Of a DNA stretch of 64,000 nt, positions 12,701 through 23,631 are shown one piece after another. The stretch lies in NCBI GenBank assembly GCA_027625915.1, contig JANTQA010000023.1:10478001-10542000 (forward strand), written 5' to 3'. Under the pieces are notes generated by a model that worked only from the letters and a program-made list of their open reading frames with translations, was not told where the DNA came from and did not search any database. This DNA comes from Anaeramoeba flamelloides (lineage: Eukaryota; Metamonada; Anaeramoebidae). The position numbers and the translations under genes are program-made. Numbering within the stretch: position 1 is the stretch's first letter; each line of letters starts with the position of its first letter.

Positions 12701-13081
12701 TTAGATCACCCATTGGTAAGACAAATATATCGGGGCAAGATAAAATTTATCAACGAAAAGCTTGAGAATATTCCATACCATGATGGAAAAAGGAGGGAAA
12801 AACAAAAGGATGGTAAACAAATAAACACTCCTGGAGAGGTTTCAAGCGATGAGGAAGAAGAAGATAAATCAAATAAAAAAGTAACATCAAAATGTAAAAA
12901 ATCTGTTCCCGATGGGCAAGATGTTGGTATAAACAAAAATGGAAATTTTCAATTTGAGTATTTATTAACCAACACCCAAGATCCATTAAGAATGGAAATT
13001 GGATATAAAAAAAAAACTGAAATGGAACTATATAACATCTCAAAGTGTAAACTTCAAAAGAAGAATTATAAAAAATATTGA
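9713..13081 (+). CDS. RCC1-like protein with C-terminal filamin-type Ig repeats
   Basis: An intronless 1122-aa frame starting at the first ATG after an A/T leader. The N-terminal third contains degenerate RCC1/beta-propeller blades: AITGDGHVVCWGNNDKGQLN at about 242-261 is the clearest, with weaker repeats around 287-313 (VVLTNSGRCYTYG) and 330-357 (IIFLANNGMVYCLG). The middle (about 450-800) has further beta-rich blades without a family name. Residues about 845-985 resemble a filamin/ABP280 Ig fold (FEAGDTFVFYLQARD at the start, LSFKFTVIPSEP at the end). A possible second, lower-scoring Ig follows, interrupted by an acidic linker (SSDEEEEDKSNKK). RCC1-type propellers act as exchange factors or ligand scaffolds, and filamin repeats mediate protein contacts. 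No catalytic residues are evident. A role as a large signalling scaffold is an inference. Confidence 0.7.
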   Translation: MNQSKYKLFAEGPNKKYEKIFINPKEKKLILKKQLHDDTYEISLIKDSGVVIKCDYPEVEPIYPIEIEKEEIENVKNNEIMLTFQKQLYYLKIPDQNYRQKKIKNFSSFTLTQIEQKKNEQILKYSFVLLLSELKNELYLIKLKNPHDQDDLREIKEGTFHKPLPIGIHFDDRITQICRYDNGFAIVLKTGDYFQLDLSKITLEQENDQNKEFLLTNEDLRYKGNSISKIFANDNLTSSHYYAITGDGHVVCWGNNDKGQLNEKNEVLTKIEKPVRKKDFDMQTIKSIYYTNEGTVVLTNSGRCYTYGKIEIGKEIENTHERRDLFLPKIRKVQTYRNQIIFLANNGMVYCLGKKFFEKDQIQKYIPKYCRITEKDQCDQIAEINLHLPYVVSEISYLNSKNEISLLLSESLTHSKIRNLHYNKTNGHYQQIHPDQILKKTKSYKDSKEKAKKFLVPEKFCDPNRIQKNSLFIVHQLYNFFYLKDNNKIYLAQIEERRSQNEKNYFVFSKEYEIEPINDLALSNKLNFCDRLIRCFAIVPNEQKAKYLVCGFYYDDSSMLSAFVGDIQQEKILIKKIELDLKINLMNQIRKCDLTQTDQSNCFSIINSDGQLFIIEFLFDSPFVITKTKIHLIKTEKKFYPQKTICYFGVLEKQCNRREKPEKCLINRNNKHCTIYSLDPKLKNLDLLTIDMDYNITNSQPIALPHEILFNTNSNPELADSRLKLLNRYLIFNHGFYSYRLNLTKRIPNNFLETIWKKTQILYFSKIHFSIIFGFQEIIVDNNGNFFSNLIYLPNIDNYRICICNDLLKCVHEKHRKQLKGACIWCWEKKNKNRKIAPILNWYNKYAKFRNKNPIFEAGDTFVFYLQARDDNQDISKGNNNLNLKFQGEINQKRMKNLFYNFQIRNHYDLEEGYISEVHTTLGKAGDWDFSILFNDQLHKYLSFKFTVIPSEPDKENCKFLDENRIEINDPCILIQKKKEMKGSITMVLYDKYSNKLDHPLVRQIYRGKIKFINEKLENIPYHDGKRREKQKDGKQINTPGEVSSDEEEEDKSNKKVTSKCKKSVPDGQDVGINKNGNFQFEYLLTNTQDPLRMEIGYKKKTEMELYNISKCKLQKKNYKKY

Positions 13082-13263
13082 CGGTAACAAATAATTTTTT
13101 TAACAACTATTCTCAATTCAGTTTTTTCATTTTTAATTTTTTTATCTTTTCTTATTTGGTTTTTTATTTTATTTTTGAGATAATTATTTATAATTTTCTT
13201 ATTATGATTTTAATTATTATTATTACTTTTCAATATTTATAAAAAAGATATTTTCTGATTAAA

Positions 13264-13300
<37 letters not shown>

Positions 13301-14692
13301 AGTGAAATAAAAAATCATTTTTAAAAAGAAAATTGACTAATTCAGAACTCAAATAAAAGGATTTATAATTTTTTTTTTTTTTCGTTTTCCAACCTTAAAT
13401 AAAAATTTTTGTTTTAAAGTTTAATGAAATTAAAATATAGATGTTTTGATAATAGCATGCTTAAATTCATGATAAGGTTGTAAAAATTTCGATTATTTTT
13501 ATCAAATCCGATATTTTAGAAAATCGCAAATATTAAATATTATCACAATTTATTATAAAAATCGTGATTATCAACGGAAAAATCGTGATAATTATTTAAA
13601 AAATCGGAATAAATGTCAAAATATCGCATTAAAAAGTTATCGCAAAATAATCTTTGATGGGTTTTGGGGCTAATTCAGCAAAATTTTTACAATGAAATTT
13701 TTTTTTGTTCAAAAAATAGATTATGTGAAAAAAAGTCATTGTTTGAAAAAATAACAAAAAAGATACTTGATCCAATCAAGGATCAGATCAAAGAGTTTTA
13801 TTGTATTTTCATTTTATTTGTTTGGCAAACCTATCTATCCTTTTAGATCAACAACAATAAGAAATAAAAAGAAATAAATGTTTTCTCGGTCAATCGTGGT
13901 GTTAGAAATTGCCTTGAATAATTAGCCAATAAATCAAACAACCCTTCACTTGTTCTTTAAAGAATGTGTTCTTGAGCAAAGTATTTCCAATATTCTAGGA
14001 AAGCTAAAAGGAGTTGAATAACTTTTCGAACGCTTTCACAACAACCTTACCAGACGATCACCAATTATTTAGATTTTTTTGAAAACTTTTTTTCAATTTC
14101 TTATACTTCTTCTTTTTCATATCTTTGTCTTGGACAGAAAAAACAACTAGAGTTTAGAAGTTTTTTGTTTAATCGATCACCAATAAGAAGAAAGATTACT
14201 CTTTATTCTTTATGGTTATTTAACTTGTGAAGGTAATAACTCGATTTAAAAAAAAAAAAACTTATTTTATATTCAAGTACAGTGTTGAAATAGGTTATTA
14301 TTCGTATGATCATTAAATTTTTTTGAGATTTTATATTTTGTTAAAAAAATGAATTGAAAAATAGATTTTTTCCACTTCAAACAGTCTCATTACTTTTATA
14401 AAACTTTTCAGTCTTTCAAAACTTTCAAAAACTTGAATACACTTGACAACCCTTGCAAACACATTTGAACATTTTTACAAGTGGAAAAGCTTTGTAAAAG
14501 TCTCAAGTTTTTGTAAAAGTTTTGAGATTATTTTAAGTTAATTTCAAAAAAATTATTTTTCAATTTTCATGATAATTATTTTATCGAAATAATGTGGAAT
14601 ATCACAATTTTTTGATTTTTCATGATAAAGTCAGATTAATCAAAATTTTTTTAATATTATCCTAATTGTATTGTTAGTATCATAATAAAATA
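13082..14692. other. Intergenic; poly-A run and inverted-repeat-like segments
   Basis: No convincing gene. A poly-A run of about 30 bases lies at 13268-13298. The stretches 13490-13640 and 14560-14650 share ATCGTGAT/ATCACAAT-type motifs in roughly inverted order, so they may be the worn ends of a 1.2-kb element. Between them, about 13850-14230 is less A/T-rich, with open frames of 60-70 codons but no recognisable domain. Confidence 0.45.
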
Positions 14693-15251
14693 AACTGCTT
14701 TTCAGTCAAAGTGGCCGAGTTTTATTTTTTGAAGAAATAGAATATATTCTATGAGTTTTATTCATTATAATTGTCAAAATGATATTTCAATTTTTAGAAC
14801 TTGATCATTTTTTCTCATTTTGGAAATTTTTATTTTTTGTATTTTGCTTTTTTTTTTTTTTTTCTTCTTATATTTTTTTATTTTTTTTAAAATTCAATTT
14901 GAGAAAAAAAATGTTTGAAACTCCAAATTAACATTTAAAAAAGTGAGTGGTTTTATTTTCTTTTAAAATGAATTTATTTTCAATTTAAAAATCTTATTGT
15001 CAACAATTATAATTTTCTAAAGAAATTGAGAAATTTTGAATGAGAAGTTCACAAGAAATGCACCAATTTTTTTTTAACATTTATTGTTTCTTAAATTTTT
15101 TAATTTGATCTGGTATTTATTTTTGGATTATCAACTCTAATTCAATTTTTATTATTTCTCTTATTTCCAAACAATCTAATTTTTGTTTATTCTTAAAAAA
15201 AAAGTGAATTTTTCATTTTTTGCTATACCACTTTTGAGTGAAATCGAGCTT
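14693..15251 (+). mobile_element. MITE family 1 (copy b), TA-flanked
   Basis: About 559 bp with imperfect terminal inverted repeats: the left end reads AACTGCTTTTCAGTCAAAG after TA, and the right end reads CTTTTGAGTGAAATCGAG. The interior matches the better preserved copy at 40754-41314 in the same orientation (GTTTTATT, ATTCTATGAGTTT, CATTTTTTCTCATTTTG, long T-run, AACATTTATTG). No transposase is encoded. TA flanks and size suggest a Tc1/mariner-type non-autonomous element. Confidence 0.7.
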
Positions 15252-15996
15252 TATATTTATATTTTTTTTCAATTTATTATTTTGAAATATGGTTACTATC
15301 CAAAAAAAATTTTTAAAAATTACATTTTATATATTTAAAGTTGAATTTTCAATGTTCTAAAATGGTTTATCAATCAATTTTAAGTTGGATATTTTAATTA
15401 TCATCTGAAAATGGATTCTCTCAAAAAAAATTAAATAAAAAAAAGAAAATAATTTGTTTCAAAATAATCTATTAGATTATTTATCATTTATTTTTTAGTA
15501 TACCTTATTTAAATTGTTTTTGATAAAAAATTTGATTAAAAATTCATACTCATTTTCTTTTTTATAAGATAAAATAAAAATAAAAGATTAAAAAAGAAAC
15601 AGAAAAAAAGAAAAAAAAATTTAATCAAGTCAAAATATAATAAATTACAATCTATGATTTAGAAAATATGGAAATATATTTTGAATTTTTATGTAAACCA
15701 ATACATTTTGATACTAACTTCAACCAAAAAAACAAAAAACTAGTAAAAAAGAAATTAATACAAAATTCTTGATTAAAATATTTAAATAAATATTAGAATT
15801 TTATTAGAAAGATCCAAATGAATTTTTTTTTTCAATCAATAATTCATTTTTAATGAATGTCATCTTATAAATCAATAAAATTAAAAATATTTTACTTTGT
15901 ACAATGAAATTAGTAAAATATTAATTATCTTTACTTTATGTAAAAAATATTAAAATTAGTTTATTGGGCATTTATAAAAGAGAAAAATCTTATCTA

Positions 15997-16528
15997 AACT
16001 AAAATTAAAAATTTTCCACATAAGCTAAAATGTTCCAAAGAATCACAATAATAGAATTTCATTCAAATCGGAAATAATTTTGATTATTATAAAAATGTAA
16101 AATCATTTTTTCATCTTTAATTTTTTGTTTTCATTTTATTTTTTGAAGTATGTAACTTTTTTCGTTCGATCAAAAATTTTTTCAACAATTGATATAATGT
16201 TGAAGGTGAGTTGTTCCAAATAGAATAACTCAAATAAAATTCGTAATAGTATCTAAACCATTGATTGATCAATAATTTCTAATCGAATTTCAACAATTTT
16301 TCTAATGTATTTTTTTGTTTTGGTCACTCCAAAATTTTTGACACACCCATGATTTATTTGTATTGTTAATTATTTATATTTTATTTTGTGGATATTTTAA
16401 TTTATAAACAAGTGTTAACATTTCAATTTGTGAATGGTTCTAATTTGGTATTTGTTCTGGAATTGATTAAATAGATTTTTTTTGACACAAATTAAATTTT
16501 AGTGTTTTAAAAATTTTGAATTTGGTTT
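15997..16528 (-). mobile_element. MITE, AAACTCC family, inverted copy
   Basis: 532 bp bounded by TAAACTAAAATTAAAAATTT on the left and TTTTGAATTTGGTTTTA on the right. It is the reverse complement of the copies at 43218-43757 and 43806-44344. The internal block TCCAAAATTTTTGACACACC repeats the terminal motif, so the unit may be two fused shorter elements. Confidence 0.65.
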
Positions 16529-18447
16529 TAGATTACTTTTTCAATTTCTTTAAGAATTAAACACAATAAATCAACAATTAGAAGTTTAATGAAATGTTTT
16601 AATTTATTTATTTATTTTTTTTTTGAAATTATATAAGAGGAAAAAAGTAATTAGAATTTAAAAAAATTCAAGAAAGAATTGTTTACCAATAAATCTTTAA
16701 TTAAAATATTTTAAAAATATTTGAAATTATTTTGTATTCAAAATTATGATTTTTTAACCTTCAATTGTTGTTAACAATCATCAGGAATTAAAGATAAATA
16801 TAAATATTTTATATTTGTAAAGAATAAATAAATAACTTTTAATTGTAAAAAGGGGTGGTTCATAGCCTTAATTTTATATAATAATGTTAATAATCTGAAA
16901 AAGTGATAATTTCGATTTAAAATTATTTTTGGCAAAAATCATATATTTGTTTAAAAGTGAATAACCATTTCCAATGTGTTCGTACACTTTGTGTGAAAAT
17001 TTTTTATTTCAAATTGCTTGTCAGTTAAACAATTTTATTGATTAAAAACCAATAAATATCATAAATTTATTATAAATACTAGTCAATTTTTTTTTTTTTT
17101 TTTTTTGATAAGATAATACAATCATAATAATTCTAAAAATTTATGATGAAAATTTTTATTGTATTTTCCAAGTAAAAAAAAATCAAAATTGAGAAATAAT
17201 TTTCATGAGTAATTTTTTTTTTGAATAATCTTTATACTTTATTTTAGACAAAAAATATTACATTCTTTTTGATTTTTTTTTGAAATATTTTTTTTTATTG
17301 TTTTTTCTTGTGATTATTGTTTTTGAATACCAAGAAAAAACATCTAATAAAAATATAGTTTTTTTTATATCTGCTCTATTCTCAAAAATGAGTTGAAATA
17401 ACCGAATCGTTTTGAATTTAATTCGGCATTTACACTTATGCTAATTTAAAAAAATAAAAGTATCCATCTTTTAACAACAATTTAAAACTAGTTTTGGATC
17501 AAAAGAAAAAGTATTTTGAAATAAAAAAAAAAATTGAAACACAAATCAACTTTTCAAAAATTGTAAATCATATTATCACTTATATTTAATTGAATATTAA
17601 TAAATTAAAATAAAGGATGTAGATGAAAAATCAATAAAGAAAATGAATATAAACTAATAATATAATTTTAAGGCGAAAAAGGAAAAATTAATATCTAGAT
17701 TTTTTGTTTTTTCACATTTCAACTTTCTTACTTTAAAGAAATCAATTAGGCTTTACTTTCCCCATGTTAATTTAAGACCTTATCATATAAACCGGAAATA
17801 TGATTTATAATAAGACCTTTGTCCATAGTTTTTACAAAATAGGTAATTTAGAATCACATTCTGAGAAAAAAACTAAAAACGTATTTGATGAAAATTTTTA
17901 CTTATTTTAATTTCAACTACCCAAAAGAACTTGATTTTTTTTTTGCAATTTTTTGTACAACATTTCAAAACCTTAATATTTATTTAACAGGAAAGTATTT
18001 TTTAATATTTATTTTTATTTTTTTTTGATCCATATTGAGAAAATATCTGGATCAAATAAACTTCCTAATCGAAAAATATTTTCTGTTTTTATAAATCCTT
18101 GAATATTACGTTTTCCCAGACATAAATTTATATTTAGTTGCCTGGTTTTAATTTAAGAAATAATTTCAGAAAATGTTAATATAAATTCGTTGTATATTGA
18201 CTTTGTGGATGAATTTTGTATCGAAAAGCAATTCAAAAGTAAAGGGGAGAATTTCAATTATTTTTTGACAAAGGGATAATTTTTTCAACAAAGCTATAAA
18301 ACTTAAAATAACCCAAGGCAATTTCTTGGCTGAAATAAAATATTTGTTTGACTCTAGTACTATCAATTTTATTATTCCAAGGAAAAAGAGTTTGATACCT
18401 TAAAAAAAATTTCAAAACATTTTTTGAGAAAATTGATTTGCAAAGTC
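16529..18447. other. Intergenic, no recognised gene
   Basis: A/T-rich with several homopolymer runs. Around 18166-18400 there are overlapping open stretches on both strands (66 codons on the minus strand; two shorter ones in different plus frames). None has a family signature or splice pattern that makes one strand preferable. Confidence 0.5.
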
Positions 18448-19109
18448 ATGTTTATTATTTTTGAGAATTACACAAAAAAAAAGAAAAGTGTAGATAAAAA
18501 GACGTGCGTCAAGCAATTAAAAACATGTTCAAAATTTTCACAATTTGTACAGCACGTGTTTCAAACGACACACCCAAATGAAAAAACTGATGACATCATT
18601 GACAACATGTTTGAGTGTATTGAATGTACAAAACCTGAACACAAAAATTTGCGAGCTTTTTATCAACCAAAGGAAAAGAAGATCACCTTTTGTCTTCAAA
18701 GGCTACAAGAAGAAGACATTTGTACTATGATGAGGCATGAGCTTGTCCACTATTTTGATGTACAACGTTTAACCCCGTCAAAATTAATTCTTTTGAACTC
18801 TTTGGTTGTTTCTTGTTTCTTGTTTATCGCTTATCGAAAGATTCTTTTTACCATTGTATTTTTTTTAAATCCATTTGGCTTTTTTTTGTTGGAATTATAT
18901 AGCATTTCCAAGGATACACTTTCGGATCTGCAGAAGAACTGGCCTGTTCGGAAATTAAAGCAGCAAAAATTGGCGAGTGTAAAGATGAGGTTTTTAGAAA
19001 AAAATGTACAAGGTTAGTTGCTCAAAATAATATAAAGGATAGATACCCAATCAGATACAAATGGATTGTTAATAAAGTTTTTAAGAAGTGCTATTCTTTA
19101 TTTGACTAA
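18448..19109 (+). CDS. ATP23: Mitochondrial inner membrane metalloprotease Atp23 (peptidase M76), two exons
   Basis: Exon 1 is 18448-18759, the intron 18760-18902 (GTACAA...TATATAG, 143 nt), exon 2 18903-19109; the product is 172 aa. Splicing restores the M76 core: the zinc motif HELVHYFD at the end of exon 1 joins in phase 0 to HFQGYTFG and ELACSEIKAAKIGECK, which lines up with human HELVHAYDHCR...HLACSEVRAANLSGDC. Upstream cysteines (CIEC, ITFCLQR) and the C-terminal EVFRKKC...KCYSLFD also match family positions. Atp23 processes the Atp6 precursor and degrades Ups1-type lipid-transfer proteins in the intermembrane space of yeast. The protein is shorter than yeast (227 aa) or human (246 aa) Atp23, mainly at the N-terminus, and shows no clear presequence. 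The ATG at 18448 is the first in frame. Read without splicing, the frame runs on into intron sequence and loses the C-terminal half of the domain. Confidence 0.9.
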
Positions 19110-19163
19110 GCCACCCTGAAACAAAGAACACAATACTGATTTTTTAAATTTAAATTGCAATTA

Positions 19164-19371
19164 CAGCCATTTGAAAAATGTGAGTAAATTTTTAATACTT
19201 TTTTTAAAGTTTTCTGTTTTAATTAAGTGTGAAAACTTTTATTTAAAAAATTGTTTTCCTTCCGACTCCAACCTCTACACTCTTATTTAAAGTCCTGAAC
19301 CCCACTTTATTAAAATAGAAAACTTGACTAAAGTTTTAAAAAAGCAATTTACTCACAGTTTTAAATGACTG
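19164..19371. mobile_element. 208-bp TA-flanked MITE with CAGYCATTT ends
   Basis: Flanked by TA at 19162-19163 and 19372-19373. The left end CAGCCATTTGAAAAATGTGA and the right end CTCACAGTTTTAAATGACTG are inverted copies with a few mismatches, extending over about 33 bp. It lies 55 bp past the Atp23 stop and has no coding capacity. The TACAG end places it with the 48253-48449 element rather than with the AACTC families. Confidence 0.75.
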
Positions 19372-19373
19372 TA

Positions 19374-20627
19374 TCTTTTTGAATATTTTTGAAATTTTTC
19401 ACCTCAAATTATTTTCCTTAAAATATAGAGATCTTGTGAACCGATGGGTTTTCAAGAACAATTTCTTAAATTGGTAAAATAAACCCAATGGGTCTTTCTC
19501 ATTTTAAGAAAAGAGAGAGGTGGTGTGTAATTTATTTTACATTTATTAGTATTTCTTTAACCAACCTTTGGAAAAAATTGTGACAAAAAAGTCTTCACAA
19601 GTTCCTAACAGCTAGAAAGCAAAATTCAATGGTCGTGCTTGGGAATTGACTAAAAACTCTTTTTGTTATAATTTTTTAAAAAAGGCTACAAAAAATAAAA
19701 ACAATTATTTATTTTCTTGGAAAATTTCAATTTTTTTGAGTTAGCCAATAAATTTATATCGAGATTTCTTTTCATTTTTAAAAATCATAACTTTCCAATT
19801 ACTGAAAGGAGATTTAATTATTAAAACTTCTAGAGTATAATTTACACTTCTTTTTCAAAGTAATAATATTGGATATAATTAAAAGTAAAATCATAGATTT
19901 CACGATTATTAATTAATGGAAATAGTCTTAAACTATCATAGTTCAAAATGATTTTATTAAAGAGTTGAATTCTTTTAATTTGGTTTGAAATAATTATCTA
20001 TCTTTTTCATAGGAAGGGCATACCCATAAAAAATGATCATTCTTTTCAATTATTTTCTTCATGTTTATTTGTTAAGCATAAACAAATTTTAATATATTCC
20101 GATATTATTACTTTGATACAAAATTACATTTATATATATATATATATATATATTGAGCAAACCCCAAAGATGTGAAAGCAAAAAGTTTTAAAAATTTCCT
20201 TAAATTTCCTAACTTAAAATAAAAAAATTTGTGTAATACTTTTAAAATTAATTTATTGGAAAACTTATTAGCAAATGACTTTTTATCATTTTTTTTTTTT
20301 TTAATATTAAATTTAATTTAGTTGCTTATTCAAATGAACATATGATAGGTAGTTTTATTATTAATAATTTGAATGAAATGTTTGAATAAATTTGTAAAGT
20401 TGTTTAAGAGGTTGATATCATTTGTATAAAAAATATTAAAAGGTAAAATATTAACACTCTTTTCTAGTTCTTATTGCTTTTTTTTTTTTTTTTTCTATTT
20501 ATTTTTGATTGGTTTTTGCTTAATAAAAAAAGTGTAAGAATCTAATAAAAAGAGAGAAATGAATTATTAATACTTTATCATTCGAATACTCATTTGAATA
20601 ATATATATATTTATATATATATATATA
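19374..20627. other. Intergenic, no recognised gene
   Basis: Contains a copy of the ATCATAGATTTCACGATT repeat at about 19830-19910 and (TA)n tracts near 20133-20153 and 20600-20627. No gene seen. Confidence 0.5.
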
Positions 20628-20837
20628 AACTCTTTTTCAAAAATTGTGACTCACCTGGAATAATAAATTGAAAAAAAAAAAACAATTATCATTTAGTATT
20701 CAAGAACAATTAATAATTAAATCTGATTTGCAATTCACTATAAAGTCATTCTAAATCTATAAAAACCCGAAATATTAAAAATAAAAAAAAATAAAATCAA
20801 AAACTAAAAAAAGTGAGTCACAATTTTTAAAATGAGC
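20628..20837 (+). mobile_element. MITE with AACTCTTTTTC ends and GTGACTCAC inner repeat
   Basis: The left end AACTCTTTTTCAAAAATTGT follows TA. The right end, read on the other strand, is CTCATTTTAAAAATTGTGAC. The inner parts GTGACTCAC and GTGAGTCAC pair, giving arms of about 24 bp with three mismatches. A diverged copy lies at about 33655-33862. The first 11 bases equal the ends of MITE family 1 (40754-41314). Confidence 0.65.
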
Positions 20838-21310
20838 ATTACAGTTTTTTTATTACTGGACTTTTACTTAAAAAAAGTTCAACAACAAGATTTTTTATGA
20901 ATAATTTAATTCATTTTCAAAGACATTAAATAGTCTCAATTTTCTAAGTGATTATTTGTCTTTTCGAAGATCTCTTTTTTTTTTCCACAAGATCTTTAAA
21001 AACAAAAGAAAAAAAAAAAAAAAATTTTTCAAAAGAAAAAGAAAAACAAAAGAAAAAAGAAAAAGAAAAACAAAAGAAAAACTAAAATTTGAAAAAGAAA
21101 AAGAAAAACAAAAGAAAAACAAAAATTTGAAATAAAAAAACTATAATTTGCAAAATTAGAAAAAATGATTCTGATCCCAAAATTTGAATATATTTTTTGT
21201 AAAGAACACTGGAACAAACCCTCAAAACAACTCACATTAACATTATAAAGTGTGTTAAAATTTTTGAAAAATAGTTTTATATATTTATATATACTAATTT
21301 TTATAATCCC
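20838..21310 (+). repeat. Dispersed repeat, paired with 33863-34340
   Basis: The same block follows the MITE copies at both sites. Shared landmarks are GARCATTA, AAAGTT(C/T)AACAA, an AAG/AAAC purine-rich tract, TGATCCAAAAATTTGAA-like sequence and a CCTC(A/T)AAAACT box. The purine-rich section is AAAAGAAAAAC repeated. It does not code. Confidence 0.5.
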
Positions 21311-21524
21311 TCGATGATTCTGGGAATAACATTTAGTATAATAATAATAAGTAAAAATATGCAAAATTTAACTTATGTGAAAAAAAAATTAATAAATTAA
21401 ATTACAAATTTCAGAGCTAAATTATAATTTTAAAATCCAAAAACGAAGCGAGAGCATGATTTTATCAATTATTTTGAATAAAATTAAGAATTTAATGAAA
21501 AATTATTTTTATGTAAGTTGATAT

Positions 21525-22112
21525 GCCCTTAATATAAAAAAGCACTATTTTTTTCTAATTAATATTTTTTTCGAAATACAACTTATAATTTTATTCAATT
21601 AAACACTTTGATGATTTTTTTTTTTAGAATTAAAACAATCTCAACTATTGATTATCGAAAATATTTTTTGAAATTATAATGCACTTTTTTATTTTTTTTT
21701 TTTGGAAAATTGGGGTAGAGAAAATTTTCAAATCAAAGAATATGTTAATATATTAAATTAGAATATTTTTCATGAGAGTTTGTCTTTTTAGTTAAACTTT
21801 TTTTTTAAATTTTACCATTTAAAAATAAATAAAAAATTGATGACCAAATTTGTCCCTTTTGCGAAAATAAAATTCCCCTAATTTCGAATTTGTTTTAGTA
21901 AATGAGTTATAATATTATATTTTATTATAAAATATACATAATTTCAAGTTCTAATTCAATAATTTTGGCAAAAAATGTTTTCAAGAAAAAGTTAAATGGA
22001 AACTTTATCTATTTTAATTTTTTCATTTATTTTTTTTAATTATTTTAATTGAAGGTATTTAATCAATTTTCCATTTTTAATGTTTTTTTGGCCGTAGGGT
22101 CATATTATTGTC
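21525..22112 (+). mobile_element. MITE-like element with TATGCCCTTA ends, paired with 33062-33645
   Basis: The two copies align over about 580 bp (ATTGATTATCGAAAATATTTT, AAAATTGGGGT, GTTTTAGTAAATGAGTT, TTTTGGCAAAAAATG). The left end TGATATGCCCTTAAT and the reverse complement of the right end AATAATATGACCCTA are imperfect inverted repeats. Non-autonomous. Confidence 0.55.
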
Positions 22113-22122
22113 TCTGATTATA

Positions 22123-22814
22123 AAATATTTTCCAATTAAAGGGCCTGGTTGTGGTGGGGGACTTTCATTTGTTTAACAGGTTTGAATGTATATTAGAAGA
22201 AAAAATTATTTTGGAAAAAATCAAATCGAAATCATTTTTTCACATTTTTATTTTTTTCTTTTTATTTGTTTTTCATAACCAAATTCAGTGTAAATATTTT
22301 TTTTATTGCAAGATCAATAGTCACTTAGTAACAAGGTGTTATTTCAAGGTTATTGAAACTGTGAAAATGATAGTTGAGAAATTCTAATGATTTCTTTTTT
22401 AATTTTATTCAATCTTTGATCTTGATATTTGATTAATAAAGGTGAAAATTTTTTACTTTATTTTCATTTACTTTTTCAAATAAAGACCACAAATCCCAAA
22501 AAAAAATTGTTTGGTGACTTGATTTCTAAAAGAAAAGTATGGAAAATGAAGTGAAAATTGTTTCCTATTTATTATTCAAATGTGAGCAGAAGATCAATAC
22601 GAACATTGTTGGTTTTCACAATAGGGGCACAAATAATTTGAGTTTTTCTAATATTTAAGAAAATATATTGACTAAATAGTTTTCTTTTAGACAGGTATCA
22701 ACAATTCTTCAATGTGTATTATTCTACTTATTTCTTGTTTGTTCTTCAAATTGTCAATTTTATAAAATAATTGATATTTGAAAAAAATGTTGTGCCACTT
22801 TAACTGAAACAAAT
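22123..22814 (+). mobile_element. MITE family 2 (copy b)
   Basis: Its ends are worn versions of family 1 ends (left AATATTTTCCAATTAAAGGG, right CACTTTAACTGAAACAAATT, TA on both sides). The interior is unrelated to family 1 but matches 41843-42375 (TTTGAATG, ATTAGAAGAAAAAATT, TTTTTTCACATTTTT, TGTGTATTATTCTACTTATTT, TGATATTTGAAAAAAATGTT). It is longer than the other copy by about 160 bp. Confidence 0.6.
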
Positions 22815-23436
22815 TATATATATATATATAAATTATTAATAGAAAAACATTTAAAAATATTTAAATTTTTGAGAAATTATTGCCCGATTCCCTGTGATTA
22901 TTATGTATTAAATTATTTAAAAAAAATTATTTATTTTTTAATTTTGATTTATTAATACATACTATGCAATTTATTAAGTAAAATTTGTTAATTATAAAAC
23001 CTATTTAGACTTTTCAATTGGGTCTTTGAATTAATCGACTGAAATAATTACAAATGTGTTATTAATTATTATTTGAAAATAATCAAATTAAAAAGTATTA
23101 CTTCCAGTTATAAGTTTACTTTTCCTAGTTTTTAAAAAATATATTTTGGGAATATTTTAATTTGATTTAATATTTTCGTGATTTGAATCAATTTTTTTTG
23201 TGGAATAAAAATAAAAATTTGATTAGAATTGTTCTTTGAAAGAGGAAATTTTCTTTTTTGAAGTATAAACAAATGATTGCAATTTTTTTTGAATCAAGTG
23301 GATTTTTATACTTGTTTTTTCTTTAGAATTTAGTTGTTTTATTTTTTAAGTTTATTTTAAACACTTTTTAGAGAAATAATAAGTTTTATAGTTCAATTAG
23401 AATATATATATATATATATTAAATCATGTAAAAAGA

Positions 23437-23631
23437 CAGTCAGCTCCACTTTTAAGGCACAAACTTTCCAAGAAATTTTAGGTTCAGAAAAATATCTAAT
23501 TAAGGCACAAAATTGGGAATTTTTTTTACACAACTTATTATATGAAGATTTGAATGTTGTGTATTAATTTGGTATTTTTTTTTTGTCTTAAATTTCGTTC
23601 AAAGTTTTTGTTTTAAAAGTGAAACATATTG
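23437..23631. mobile_element. Old copy of the palindromic CAGCCAGTTCC MITE
   Basis: The left arm CAGTCAGCTCCACTTTTAAG...GGCACAAACTTTCC and the right arm TTTGTTTTAAAAGTGAAAC match the intact element at 48253-48449, with many substitutions and a longer centre. It lies just after a (TA)n tract. Compared with the near-perfect arms of the other copy, this insertion is much older. Confidence 0.6.

Noticed and set aside
18166-18400. Open stretches on both strands upstream of Atp23
   Set aside because: The minus frame lacks any family signature and the plus segments need a frame change without splice signals; chance is the simplest explanation.
21029-21364. 111-codon minus-strand ORF ending in a phenylalanine run
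   Set aside because: It is the complement of the AAAAGAAAAAC-rich repeat tract, so the reading frame is a by-product of low complexity.
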